From Sulfolobus sp. A20 (GTDB taxonomy: Archaea > Thermoproteota > Thermoprotei_A > Sulfolobales > Sulfolobaceae): a stretch of 64,000 nt of DNA. The stretch covers positions 806,001 to 870,000 of the forward strand of contig NZ_CP017006.1 in assembly GCF_001719125.1 (NCBI RefSeq), given 5' to 3'. Shown one piece after another: positions 1 through 7,693 of this stretch. Position 1 is the first letter of the stretch. The number at the start of each line of letters is the position of its first letter. The notes under the pieces are model-generated. The model was not told where the DNA came from. It searched no databases and worked only from the letters and a program-made list of their open reading frames with translations. A program made the position numbers and the translations under genes.

Positions 1-138
1 AACTACAGTTATTTTAGAGCCGTACCTCATCCCAAAATCTATAGCTAAATCCAATGCCCTTAAACTATTCTCTGAGCCATCAATAGGAACTAGAATCTTT
101 CTCATCCAGAAACTAACGAAGTATGAAGGCTCACTCAT
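1..138 (-). CDS. Universal stress protein (UspA family), N-terminal part
   Basis: The first 46 codons of a gene that runs off the left edge. The protein reads [20 protein letters not shown], followed by GSENSLRALDLAIDFG. The stretch KILVPIDGS...ALDLAIDF is the first beta strand and helix of the UspA nucleotide-binding fold. Its ATG overlaps the gap stop codon (ATGA), so it is probably translationally coupled to gap and belongs to the pgk-gap operon. An internal ATG at 105 (MRKILVP) is an alternative start. The role is unknown beyond possible ATP binding in stress. Confidence 0.8.
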   Translation of the reverse strand, partial: MSEPSYFVSFWMRKILVPIDGSENSLRALDLAIDFGMRYGSKITVV

Positions 139-1160
139 AATATATACCCTCCTCTTATCCCTAACGTAGTATTTGTCATTTTGATTGATTCCTCTTTAGT
201 TACTAAATTAAGAGATGCCCTAATAGCATCTATATTCTCGGGAACTACAATAGATTCTTGATGCACCGCATACATTAACATTACCTCATCATCCTTAGTG
301 TAAACTGAATCCTCAAACACCATAACCTCTGGTATGTCATTCCTCTCAAGCCTCATATCTCTCGCTATTTCCACTATTTCAGCAGTAGAGCTAATCTCGT
401 ATTTAGAGGGGATTAGAACTATCCTAGGTGTATTAGCAAAAGTTTCTAAAACATCTTCTCTTTTAACCTTATCCTTAACCTTTATATCCAGGAAGTGCAT
501 ATGCATAAGCGTTGTAGGAGCAACAACGGCCATAGTTATAATATCCAAATTCTTAATTACAGTATTGACATCTTTCGCGTGATGACTTGGAATCTTTGCT
601 GGATCAGGGGTTAAAGAGTTGATTGGACCTCTTTTAACTTCCTTAGGATCAGCAGCTCTCCTAACTATAGTAGCCCTTACCCTATCTACTTTAGATAATT
701 TATTACTGATAGTACATATAACTCTAAGAAGAGCAGTAGTATTACATGAGACTACCCTAACATATTTCTTACTTACAGCCTCATCATAATTACATAAAGC
801 AGAAAAGGAAATATCAGCTACATCAGCCTTCTCTCCGCCTTGAAATATTGCATTTCTCTCAAATTTCTGGTACTCTTGCTTATATTGAGCCCCAACACCA
901 TTAGGAGTGGCATCAACGATAACGTCAGCCTCCTTAATTAGTTCAGATATAGTGCCAGCTGGAGTTATACCAACTTCTTTAAACTTACCTAAACTTTGCT
1001 CTGGCACATAAATCTGTATACCTCTACGGTAAGCTATTAAGGCTTCATAATTTGGGTTAGTCTTTGCCACGCCTATTAGCTTCATATCTGGCTGTCTGAT
1101 TATAGCATCGGCTACCCTCTTACCAATAGTACCATAACCATTAACTCCCACTTTTATCAT
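135..1160 (-). CDS. gap: Glyceraldehyde-3-phosphate dehydrogenase, archaeal type
   Basis: 341 aa, the usual length for the archaeal type II phosphorylating enzyme. It interconverts glyceraldehyde 3-phosphate and 1,3-bisphosphoglycerate with NAD(P); in Sulfolobales it is thought to work mainly in the gluconeogenic direction. The N-terminal Rossmann motif is [12 protein letters not shown] (residues 4-15). The catalytic cysteine is Cys139 in [11 protein letters not shown], and a histidine-rich [12 protein letters not shown] segment follows in the catalytic domain. The 5' end overlaps the pgk 3' end by 20 bases and the stop overlaps the next start, so this is an operon with pgk and a UspA protein. 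Confidence 0.97.
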   Translation of the reverse strand: MIKVGVNGYGTIGKRVADAIIRQPDMKLIGVAKTNPNYEALIAYRRGIQIYVPEQSLGKFKEVGITPAGTISELIKEADVIVDATPNGVGAQYKQEYQKFERNAIFQGGEKADVADISFSALCNYDEAVSKKYVRVVSCNTTALLRVICTISNKLSKVDRVRATIVRRAADPKEVKRGPINSLTPDPAKIPSHHAKDVNTVIKNLDIITMAVVAPTTLMHMHFLDIKVKDKVKREDVLETFANTPRIVLIPSKYEISSTAEIVEIARDMRLERNDIPEVMVFEDSVYTKDDEVMLMYAVHQESIVVPENIDAIRASLNLVTKEESIKMTNTTLGIRGGYIL

Positions 1161-2388
1161 GTCTCATCCCCACGGACATAGATAAAGCCTCTAATGCGGG
1201 TAACTTTTCTCCAGACAAGAATAAAAGTAAAGCTCCTCCTCCAGTGGAAATATGCACCTTGCCGGAATCAATATTAACGTCTTTATCTATAACGCTAATC
1301 ATATGTCCACCCCCTATAATAACGTATCCCTGCCCTTCCAAAGCTGATTTCAAAACAGATTTACTTCCTCCCTTAAATCTTTCATCTTCAATTACTCCCA
1401 TTGGACCTCTTAATACTACTACTTTAGCGTCTTTTATAAACGAGGAATATACTTCACTCGTGGTAGATCCTATATCCTTAATAACTCCAGTAACCTTATT
1501 CGCAGGTTCTTCCATCACGTTACCATTGTTTTCTACCTTATAATCAACCGGTATCTCTATCGGAGCTCCGCTTAGTAATATTTTCCTTGCTCTTGGAACT
1601 AAACTTAATATTCCTAATTTTTCTAAAACCTCAGCATTCTTTTGACCTATACTCATACCCTTGGCTATGGCGAAAAGTTCAGCAACTAATCCACCAGTCA
1701 ATATCCTATCAGCTATTCTCTTCTTAACCAAATTTTCAATTATCCTGATAGTATCATGAACCTTACCTCCACCTAATACAAAAACTTTTGGAGAATCCTC
1801 TGGATTAAAAATCTTAGCTAACGCAGATACTTCCTTCTCCATCACTCTTCCAGCTGCTGATGGTAAAGCTAAAGGAAAGCCTACGATACTAGGCTGACTT
1901 CTGTGAGCTGTAGCAAAAGCGTCATTAACATAAGCATCAAACAATGGAGCTAACCTTTTAACGATAAAACTTCTGATGTGCTGTTGCGGAGGGGCTTCAA
2001 TTAATTCCTCTGACATGAGTCTAACGTTATCTAGCAGTAGAACTTTACCTTTATCCAGTTTCTTTATCTCCTCTCTAGCATGTGGACCAATTACATCTTC
2101 CACAAAAGCTACTTCTTCCCCTAAGTGTTTCGAAAGTAATTTAGCGTGCTGTTCTAAACTAATGAAATCTTTATCACCCGGTCTTCCTTGATGAGAAATT
2201 AAAACTATACTATTTGACTTATCCATTAACTCTTTAATTGTAACTACATGGGCTCTTATTCTAGAGTCGTCTAAAATCTCACCATTCTCCCCTACCGGAG
2301 AATTAATATCTATCCTTAGTAAAATTTTTTTCGAGTGTAAATCTATATCATCTATTGTGGGGACATTAAGATCTCCTATCTTAATCAG
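1141..2388 (-). CDS. pgk: Phosphoglycerate kinase (non-canonical start, probably CUG)
   Basis: About 415 aa when begun at CTG 2388. It transfers phosphate between 1,3-bisphosphoglycerate and ADP. The first in-frame ATG (2226, [12 protein letters not shown]) would remove the first beta strand and the conserved substrate-binding segment [10 protein letters not shown], which is encoded in the same open frame upstream (2229-2376). No ATG, GTG or TTG occurs in frame above 2226 before the preceding gene. A GGGGAT motif lies five bases before CTG 2388 (protein [11 protein letters not shown]...); ATT 2385 and ATA 2379 are alternatives. Family motifs [16 protein letters not shown] and [13 protein letters not shown] are present. 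It overlaps gap. Confidence 0.93.
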   Translation of the reverse strand: MIKIGDLNVPTIDDIDLHSKKILLRIDINSPVGENGEILDDSRIRAHVVTIKELMDKSNSIVLISHQGRPGDKDFISLEQHAKLLSKHLGEEVAFVEDVIGPHAREEIKKLDKGKVLLLDNVRLMSEELIEAPPQQHIRSFIVKRLAPLFDAYVNDAFATAHRSQPSIVGFPLALPSAAGRVMEKEVSALAKIFNPEDSPKVFVLGGGKVHDTIRIIENLVKKRIADRILTGGLVAELFAIAKGMSIGQKNAEVLEKLGILSLVPRARKILLSGAPIEIPVDYKVENNGNVMEEPANKVTGVIKDIGSTTSEVYSSFIKDAKVVVLRGPMGVIEDERFKGGSKSVLKSALEGQGYVIIGGGHMISVIDKDVNIDSGKVHISTGGGALLLFLSGEKLPALEALSMSVGMRHDKSGS

Positions 2389-2393
2389 ATTAA

Positions 2394-2399
2394 ATCCCC
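2394..2399 (-). promoter_or_regulatory. Shine-Dalgarno-like site before pgk CTG
   Basis: GGGGAT, one mismatch from the GGTGAT anti-16S motif used elsewhere in this window, sits five bases upstream of the CTG at 2388. The same five-base spacing is seen before infB and nadM. It is the main reason for choosing CTG over ATT or ATA. Confidence 0.45.
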
Positions 2400-2434
2400 G
2401 AGTTAAACTTAGGAAAATTTGGATAATAACTTTT

Positions 2435-3199
2435 TCAACAGCGCAACGAGTCGATAATAAAATGGTCCCAAATAAGAGGGATAAGAGCCTTAGTCTTAAG
2501 CTGATTCACAAAAATTTGTAATTCAATCTGTTTTGCGCTAACCCTGTTTGTCGATATTTTAGGTTCAGATAGACTAAAATATTCTAATGCCTTCTTTAAA
2601 GGTTCAACAGATTCTAAACCTTGATTAACCTTACATTCAGCAAGAAGCTTTAGCCTAGTTCCATCCCCCACTTCAATATCTCTTAAATTACAGTTTAACC
2701 CTAAATTTTTCTCTATAACATCCTTTAGAAGAGACTGGAACGTGTAAGGGACACTATATAAGTTAACTCCATAGGGAGGAAAAAGCACTTTAACATGACC
2801 TTTAGCTTCTGTTATGTTCTTTACAATTAAATCTATATAGAAGAATATGAAGAGAGAGCCACAAAGTCTAAACTTAAAAATCTTAATCTCACCTATAAAC
2901 CCATGATTATCAACGTTATTCTTAATAGCATTAGCTAATTCCAATTCCTTAAAGTTACCATTTGTAACTATCATTCCTTTCACGTTTATGAGATTCTTTA
3001 TCTTTTCATCCTCAGAATATTGAATTATGTACAATTCAAAATTTTTTAGTCCAATCTTTTTTATTGACTTTACAAGCAAATTATATACAAATAATAATAA
3101 TTTGTTATGAGATATTATTATCCATTCTCCAAATTCATCAGTATAAAACGGGTCTTTCACTTCACTGTCCTTATCCCTCTTAAATATATCAAAAATCAA
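2435..3199 (-). CDS. Hypothetical protein upstream of pgk
   Basis: 254 aa; I do not recognise the family. It begins [11 protein letters not shown] and is of mixed charge, with a hydrophobic stretch around residues 110-125 ([15 protein letters not shown]) that may be a buried strand or a membrane-associated segment. There are no cysteine clusters or nucleotide-binding motifs. The middle ([20 protein letters not shown]) and C-terminal part ([16 protein letters not shown]) look like ordinary globular sequence. It ends 46 bases before the proposed pgk start on the same strand, so it may share a transcript with glycolysis genes. Confidence 0.7.
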   Translation of the reverse strand: MIFDIFKRDKDSEVKDPFYTDEFGEWIIISHNKLLLFVYNLLVKSIKKIGLKNFELYIIQYSEDEKIKNLINVKGMIVTNGNFKELELANAIKNNVDNHGFIGEIKIFKFRLCGSLFIFFYIDLIVKNITEAKGHVKVLFPPYGVNLYSVPYTFQSLLKDVIEKNLGLNCNLRDIEVGDGTRLKLLAECKVNQGLESVEPLKKALEYFSLSEPKISTNRVSAKQIELQIFVNQLKTKALIPLIWDHFIIDSLRC

Positions 3200-3319
3200 A
3201 CTCTAAGCCTCTATAAATATGATGCTATTGAGGTTTAAATCCTTAAATATAATAAAGATTGAGAAAACACAAGAATGGCAAAAGCAAAGATTTGATTAAC
3301 TATTTGAATAAAATGAAAG

Positions 3320-3394
3320 GGCTCGGGCCGGGAATTGAACCCGGGACCTCCGGGTCCACAGCCCGGCGCTCTCCCAGGCTGAGCTACCCGAGCC
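3320..3394 (-). tRNA. tRNA-His(GTG)
   Basis: The anticodon loop CTGTGGA gives GTG. The genomic sequence encodes the extra G(-1) at 3394, opposite C73 at 3320, the histidine identity pair. The acceptor stem is GCTCGGG/CCCGAGC. There is no intron and CCA is not encoded. The adjacent 3' sequence shows no integrase fragment. Confidence 0.96.
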
Positions 3395-3544
3395 ATGGGA
3401 GCCGTTTATTAATTTTAATTTAGGGCATTTTAAACTCTTTCTTCCTTTCACTATTAAAATTAAACTACTTTTGTTGGTTTGGATTGCAAGTCTAATTTGT
3501 AAGTTTTTCCATTCCCTTGGTGAATCCACTACTCCTTGGAACAC

Positions 3545-4083
3545 TCAAACCATTGTTATAGTCTTTACGCTCATACTATTAGTAGATTCAAGGCTAAATC
3601 TCTAAACTGCTTAGAGCACTAGATTTTCTCAATAGATCTCTACAATTCTTACTTTATCCCTAACTAACGTGATGATTTCAGATAAGAGATGTCCTTAACT
3701 TACTTCTCATCTTATCCTTATGACTGAACAAGTCCATGAATGATGAAGATTCGTTAAGCGTTAAAAATTCATGGAAAAACTCTAAAGCATTCGTAACACT
3801 CATTGCAATCAAAAACATAAGGGGATCTCAGTTAATAACAAGAATGAAAATACGTCCAAGAAGATTGAAAACCAAAAAAGGAAAAAGATAAAGAAGTGAA
3901 GGCTATAACTTACGGAAAATATACCGCAATATATCCAGTAACTAAGAAATATGCTCTTATAATTTCTTAGCCTCTTAATCCATGCCTCAATAACTATTAT
4001 ACGCTATGTTTTCCAAATATTTAATATAAATTATATAATTCTTTAAATATAGAAATAGAAGTTATAAATGAAAAAGAAAATCT
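3545..4083. other. Gene-poor stretch with eroded coding-like sequence
   Basis: No intact gene. Short plus-strand open stretches (for example SKAFVTLIAIKNIRGSQL at about 3782-3835, then ITYGKYTAIYP at about 3907-3939 in a different frame) look like an eroded protein, possibly a transposase. I cannot assign a family. The strip ends at an IS605-type right-end motif. Confidence 0.35.
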
Positions 4084-4088
4084 AGCCT

Positions 4089-4108
4089 TTTAAGGCGGGG
4101 AAATGTTT
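4089..4108 (+). repeat. Solitary IS200/IS605-type right-end motif
   Basis: The short palindrome CCTTTTAAGG followed by CGGGG resembles the sequence downstream of the broken tnpB at about 4848-4876 (CCCTTTAGGGCGGGG). It probably marks the right end of a lost element immediately upstream of the tnpB relic. It is short and diverged, so the call is tentative. Confidence 0.4.
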
Positions 4109-4213
4109 TAAACTCCTTTTTCCCACCTCTTCCTATGACACTCCATTCTGACTGACTTCAATACCATGAGGAGCGGGAGCCGATCATTACTCCCGCAATA
4201 CCAGGGCGTCCGT

Positions 4214-4859
4214 ACAATCGTTGTTAGAGTGTTACCTAGTGAGGCACAGCATAAAAGCTGAGGAAATTAGCAGACACGTCAGCTAAACTATGGAACGAGG
4301 TAAACTATGAGAGAAGACAACAGTTCTTCCAACAAAAGAAAGTAGACTTCAAGGGCATTTGGAATAAATTCTATGAGAAGTACAAAGAGGTGCCTGGGGT
4401 TAATGGATAAGCTATATTACAGAAGAATAATGAAGCGTGGTCTTCCTTTTTCTCATTACGGAAGAATAAAAACAGCTTACCGCAATTCGTCAAGTATATC
4501 TCACCACCGGGATATTTGAAAGAGAACGAGAAGAGGAAGTTAATCCTAGTAGTTAGGCAAGACCGCTATGAAGTTGATGAGGAAAGACAAAAGGTGTTTC
4601 TAGTTATGGAGTATAATATGTCTAAGCTTTGGGCTTTCCCTAACGTTGAAGTGAGTAGGAAGCTTAGGGGAGCCATTAACTGCCCTTTAGGTCGTAGACT
4701 TCACAGCCACGTTAATGGTGCTTTAAACATTATGAAGAGAACAATAAAGAAAATTGTTAAGATACTGAAAAACCTCTTTCCTTCCTCATAACGTCAAATG
4801 GAGTAACTCCCACAAAGGGGAGTAATGCTTTAGACCTCAGCGGAATCCTAGCCCTTTAG
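4214..4859 (+). pseudogene. Broken TnpB (IS200/IS605-family accessory nuclease)
   Basis: Reading across frames gives an N-terminal region typical of Sulfolobus TnpB (TIVVRVLPSEAQHK, then KLRKLADTSAKLWNEVNYER, QQFFQQKKVDFKGIWNKFYE, NSLPQFVKYISPPGYLKE, KRKLILVVRQDRYEVDEE). A frameshift occurs near 4252 and an in-frame TAA at 4408. A large internal deletion after residue motif MEYNMSKLW removes most of the RuvC-like domain. A remnant C-terminus NGALNIM lacks the usual aspartate before VNGAL (HVNGAL here). A second frameshift near 4788 leads to the conserved tail TSNGVTPTKGSNALDLSG. It is clearly non-functional as a nuclease. Confidence 0.85.
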
Positions 4860-4876
4860 GGCGGGGAGGAGGTCGG
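4848..4876 (+). repeat. Right end of the tnpB relic
   Basis: CCCTTTAGGG hairpin followed by CGGGGAGGAGGTC, directly after the tnpB stop. In active IS605-type elements this end carries the transposon hairpin and the 3' part of the guide (omega) RNA. Family knowledge is applied here; no RNA can be demonstrated from sequence alone. Confidence 0.6.
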
Positions 4877-4902
4877 AAGCCTCGTTTTGGTAAGGAGAAA
4901 AA

Positions 4903-4910
4903 CTTTAAAT
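4903..4910 (+). promoter_or_regulatory. TATA box of tRNA-Glu
   Basis: CTTTAAAT ends 27 bases before the first base of the mature tRNA, the expected archaeal TBP-site position. Confidence 0.6.
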
Positions 4911-4936
4911 TAGATCTTAGCTTATATATGGTAACT

Positions 4937-5033
4937 GCCGCGGTAGTATAGCCCGGTCAAGTGCAGGTTATGCATACCGAGAGTATGCGGGCCTTTCGAG
5001 CCCGTGACCCGGGTTCAAATCCCGGCCGCGGCA
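4937..5033 (+). tRNA. tRNA-Glu(TTC) with D-arm intron
   Basis: The acceptor is GCCGCGG/CCGCGGC with discriminator A, and the anticodon loop CTTTCGA gives TTC. An insert of 22 bases (about 4962-4983) interrupts the D arm, not the canonical anticodon-loop site. Removing it restores GTAT...GTAT pairing and a 75-base tRNA. An AGT repeat at both borders makes the exact splice points ambiguous by three bases. The 3' half doubles as an attachment site: the adjoining int(N) fragment reads across it. Confidence 0.93.
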
Positions 5034-5217
5034 CTGTGGGGGAATCTCCCCACCCCTCTTTCAATTTTATATAAGCCTCTACTACGTCAACTAAAGGACC
5101 AACATAAGTTTCCTTTATCTCAGCGTTTACCGTTTCCAATTCATAGACGTAATACCGCCCTTTAATCTCGCGCATAATATAATCGCCATATTTATAACAC
5201 ATCTTCTCTTTAGCCAT
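4957..5217 (-). pseudogene. int(N) fragment of an SSV-type integrase, fused to tRNA-Glu
   Basis: From ATG 5217 the frame reads [20 protein letters not shown], then [40 protein letters not shown], then PRPGFEPGS, which is the reverse complement of the tRNA T arm. This matches the N-terminal portion of SSV1-type tyrosine recombinases as I remember it ([36 protein letters not shown]). Those genes carry attP inside the coding region and are cut in two on integration. Only the N-terminal part is present and the catalytic R-H-R-Y part is absent. The frame itself has no stop before the tRNA. Confidence 0.88.
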
Positions 5218-5504
5218 TTTTACGCCATGTATCATGGCTACCAAAACGCGTTTATAAGCATTGGTAACCAACAAAAAGTTACGAGATCCCACGAGAGATT
5301 GAAGTTGGAGGTAAAGAACCTCAAAGATTGAAAAAACGAAATTGTTTCTGTCAGTCTGACTGGGGGATTGCCATTAGCTAACTCTAGTATCTTATTGTCC
5401 AACTTTGTTAAGCCCCATGTGAGTTTTTTCCGTTAAACTTTTCACTATACACTAAAACCCTTTTCCCACTAACTCTTTCAATATCGGAAACGTATGACTT
5501 ACTC

Positions 5505-5756
5505 TTAATTTGATAGATACATAATATCTTCTATTGTTGATAACGTAGTCTCTATTTTCTCTTCTTGACTCTTCATTACCAACTTCCTCTCTGCCTCTTT
5601 TATGTATTGCAGAAACTCCACATCTCTCTCTGTTAGACCTAGGGGGTCAAACAATATATCGTAACGGGACCCATTCATCACTACATTGAAGACTTCAATA
5701 TTAACAGTATCTTTTCCCAAGGTTATAGCATATACCTTCAAGATGTTTCTCAACAT
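5505..5756 (-). CDS. Small hypothetical protein next to int(N) relic
   Basis: 83 aa, MLRNILKVYAITLGKDTVNI..., acidic, with a helical C-terminal half (LTERDVEFLQYIKEAERKL). The family is not recognised. Immediately past its stop another frame of the same strand continues as SDIERVSGKRVLVYSEKFNG (about 5427-5487), so the gene may be a frameshifted remnant of a longer protein. Its position beside the int(N) fragment suggests it came with the lost element. Confidence 0.4.
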   Translation of the reverse strand: MLRNILKVYAITLGKDTVNIEVFNVVMNGSRYDILFDPLGLTERDVEFLQYIKEAERKLVMKSQEEKIETTLSTIEDIMYLSN

Positions 5757-7130
5757 TTCTGTGGCTCTGCTATAGATAACCCCGTATCAAGACTAATTTA
5801 CACGTTTGGAACTGTGTAGTTTTCTTTGTTTATTTTGCTTATGCAAAAACAGACCCCGTATGAGTAACTTTTACGCAGTTCCACACTCATAAATTATTGC
5901 CCTAATGTTTATAGTAAAATCATCATACTTTTTATTATCTTGGTGATGGTGTGGCGGAGAAGGTTATTTATAAGGTACCTAAATGTAATGTGCGTTATTA
6001 TTACAAAACAAAAGATGGAAGAGTGAGATTAGTGATAATACTCCCCAGTATTTTTGGAGAGTGAGTTTGTAGGGCATAGAATTTAGAACTAACGTAAAAG
6101 TTAGATGTTGCATTACGCTATTTTCCGCACAAGCTTCTAAGCTATTCTGACTATGGGATCTATAATAGAATTGAAAGTTAACGATAAAGATTCCTCGTTA
6201 GTGATACCATCCCTTAATTTCGTTAAAATCCAATTTTCTTCGGTAAACTGTGAAAGTTACAAGTGAGGAAAGCCTCGTCCTTTAGGGCGGAGGTCAGATC
6301 AAATCAATCCATTTCAAAGTATAAAACCATTTTTATCCTCTTTCAATAGTGTAAACATAGGCTGTTGTGAAGGTAAAATTTATTGACCCATTTAGTATTA
6401 CTTATGAACAAAAAGTGTAGGAAGAGGGTTTATAAGGATATACCAACTTTGTAATAGCCATCATGTAGTTAAGGTTAGTAAGCAGGAGCATAATAGGAAG
6501 TTCCTTGAGGTTACAAAGGATAGGTATCCTAAGGGGGCTAAGATAGCTTTAATGTGTTAATGGCAAGGGTTTTAAATAAGGGTAATGTCTCCACTTGGAT
6601 ATGGCAAGTATTAGTTGAACTGTAAGACCTCAAGGCAATATCAAAATTCATAGACTTGGACATACTTCAAAAAAGGACTATACAAGTAGATATTCACAAT
6701 AATAATCAGACAAGGGAATATACCTAGCATTCTCAGAAAAGATGGAAAAACATTCAAGGAAGCCAAAATACACTGCTCAGAGGTTGGATAAGAGACGATT
6801 ACAACATGCTACTTTGAGAAACCATACACCTAGTAAACTAGAGGACACACTAATCAATGAGGGAAAAGCTAGTTAAGAGAGAAACAAAAGCAGTAAAACA
6901 CTCAAGTATGCACTATACACATTTGAAATGGGATTATAATAGAATTTATAGCTTTATGACGCTATTATAATGCTTAACAGTAAAGTCAATCTTTTTCTCT
7001 CATATTTCGATTTAGTAACAGACTGCTTTATTAAAGCATGAAGATATACTGTTGCTAACAAAACATAGATATTGGTAAGAGTTGACTGGAAGCTCCTTAA
7101 GAGAAAGTTTCAACACCGCAAAAATAAATG
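5757..7130. other. Eroded accessory stretch between tRNA-Glu and tRNA-Asp
   Basis: No intact gene. A possible 37-codon GTG-started frame lies at 5951-6064 (AEKVIYKVPKCNVRYYYKTK), too short to call. A plus-strand fragment VVKVSKQEHNRKFLEVTKDR followed by YPKGAKIALM (about 6466-6557) looks like a transposase remnant, perhaps IS630-like, but this is a guess. The motif CCCCGTAT occurs twice (about 5780 and 5853). A solitary IS605-type right end lies at about 6262-6292. Confidence 0.4.
6262..6292 (+). repeat. Solitary IS200/IS605-type right-end motif
   Basis: CGTCCTTTAGGGCGGAGGTC closely matches the right end of the tnpB relic at 4848-4876, including the terminal GGAGGTC. No tnpB sequence is recognisable directly upstream, so it is an orphan end. 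Confidence 0.55.
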
Positions 7131-7203
7131 CGCCGCGGCCGGGATTTGAACCCGGGTCAGGGGCTCGACAGGCCCCCATCCTAGACCGCTAGACTACCGC
7201 GGC
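7131..7203 (-). tRNA. tRNA-Asp(GTC)
   Basis: The anticodon loop CTGTCGA gives GTC. The anticodon stem is GGGGC/GCCCC, the acceptor GCCGCGG/CCGCGGC and the discriminator G. There is no intron. The last 28 paired bases of the T arm and acceptor are identical to tRNA-Glu 2.1 kb away in inverted orientation. A TATA-like TTTATATA lies at 7233-7240. Confidence 0.95.
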
Positions 7204-7282
7204 ATCTTCAACATAATAAGTGAGAGAAGCGGTATATAAAGTTAGGGGATCTCGAATTTTTATCAAGCATGTAATTTTATGG

Positions 7283-7376
7283 TAGCGGGGCCTGGATTTG
7301 AACCAGGGACCTCGGGGTGTCTCACGTGTGAATGGGTTATGAGCCCCGCGGCCTTACCAGGCTAGCCCACCCCGCT
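7283..7376 (-). tRNA. Initiator tRNA-Met(CAT) with intron
   Basis: The anticodon loop CTCATAA is split by a 19-base intron at the canonical 37/38 position. A1:U72 and the three G:C pairs next to the anticodon loop mark it as the initiator. CCA is encoded in the genome at 7280-7282, unlike the other tRNAs here. Confidence 0.94.
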
Positions 7377-7383
7377 ATGCTAC

Positions 7384-7690
7384 CCCGCCACATAATATAT
7401 TGAAACTAATAGCCTTTAAAGTTATTTCCTAATCTTAAACCTCGTTGATGATATGTAATTATGGCTAAACTGACTTTTGATTTTAAATTAAAACTTATTT
7501 TTATAGGATGATAATAATTAACTGCTAAATAAATTCTTAGCATTTCAACCTTGTTTTGTAATGAAATATCATAACAATAAGTGAAGTTATTTAGGTATAT
7601 AGTAAGTTATACTTATTAAAATGTTAGTAAACTGTATATCAGTTCTGAATTTTTTCATGCATAACTGCACTACAAAGAATTTTAGTTAGT
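7384..7690. other. AT-rich gap between initiator tRNA-Met and coaBC
   Basis: About 300 bases, strongly AT-rich, with no open frame worth calling. The part near 7384-7420 holds the tRNA promoter (ATATATTA close to -22). Confidence 0.5.
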
Positions 7691-7693
7691 TGC

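Noticed and set aside
3296-3544. 82-codon minus-strand frame across tRNA-His
   Set aside because: It reads through the tRNA antisense-free copy and has no family likeness; the tRNA explains the sequence.
5951-6064. 37-codon GTG-started frame (AEKVIYKVPKCNVRYY...)
   Set aside because: Protein-like but too short and in an eroded zone; no supporting neighbour or recognisable family.
7204-7280. Integrase relic downstream of initiator tRNA-Met
   Set aside because: The 3' flank does not translate into the YYVY...YVGPL pattern seen at the other three tRNAs; the same was true for tRNA-His, Asp, Thr and Val.
7444-7476. C-box/D-box-like pair (TGATGA...CTGA) suggesting a C/D guide RNA
   Set aside because: The spacing is too short for a full guide RNA and no convincing C'/D' boxes follow.
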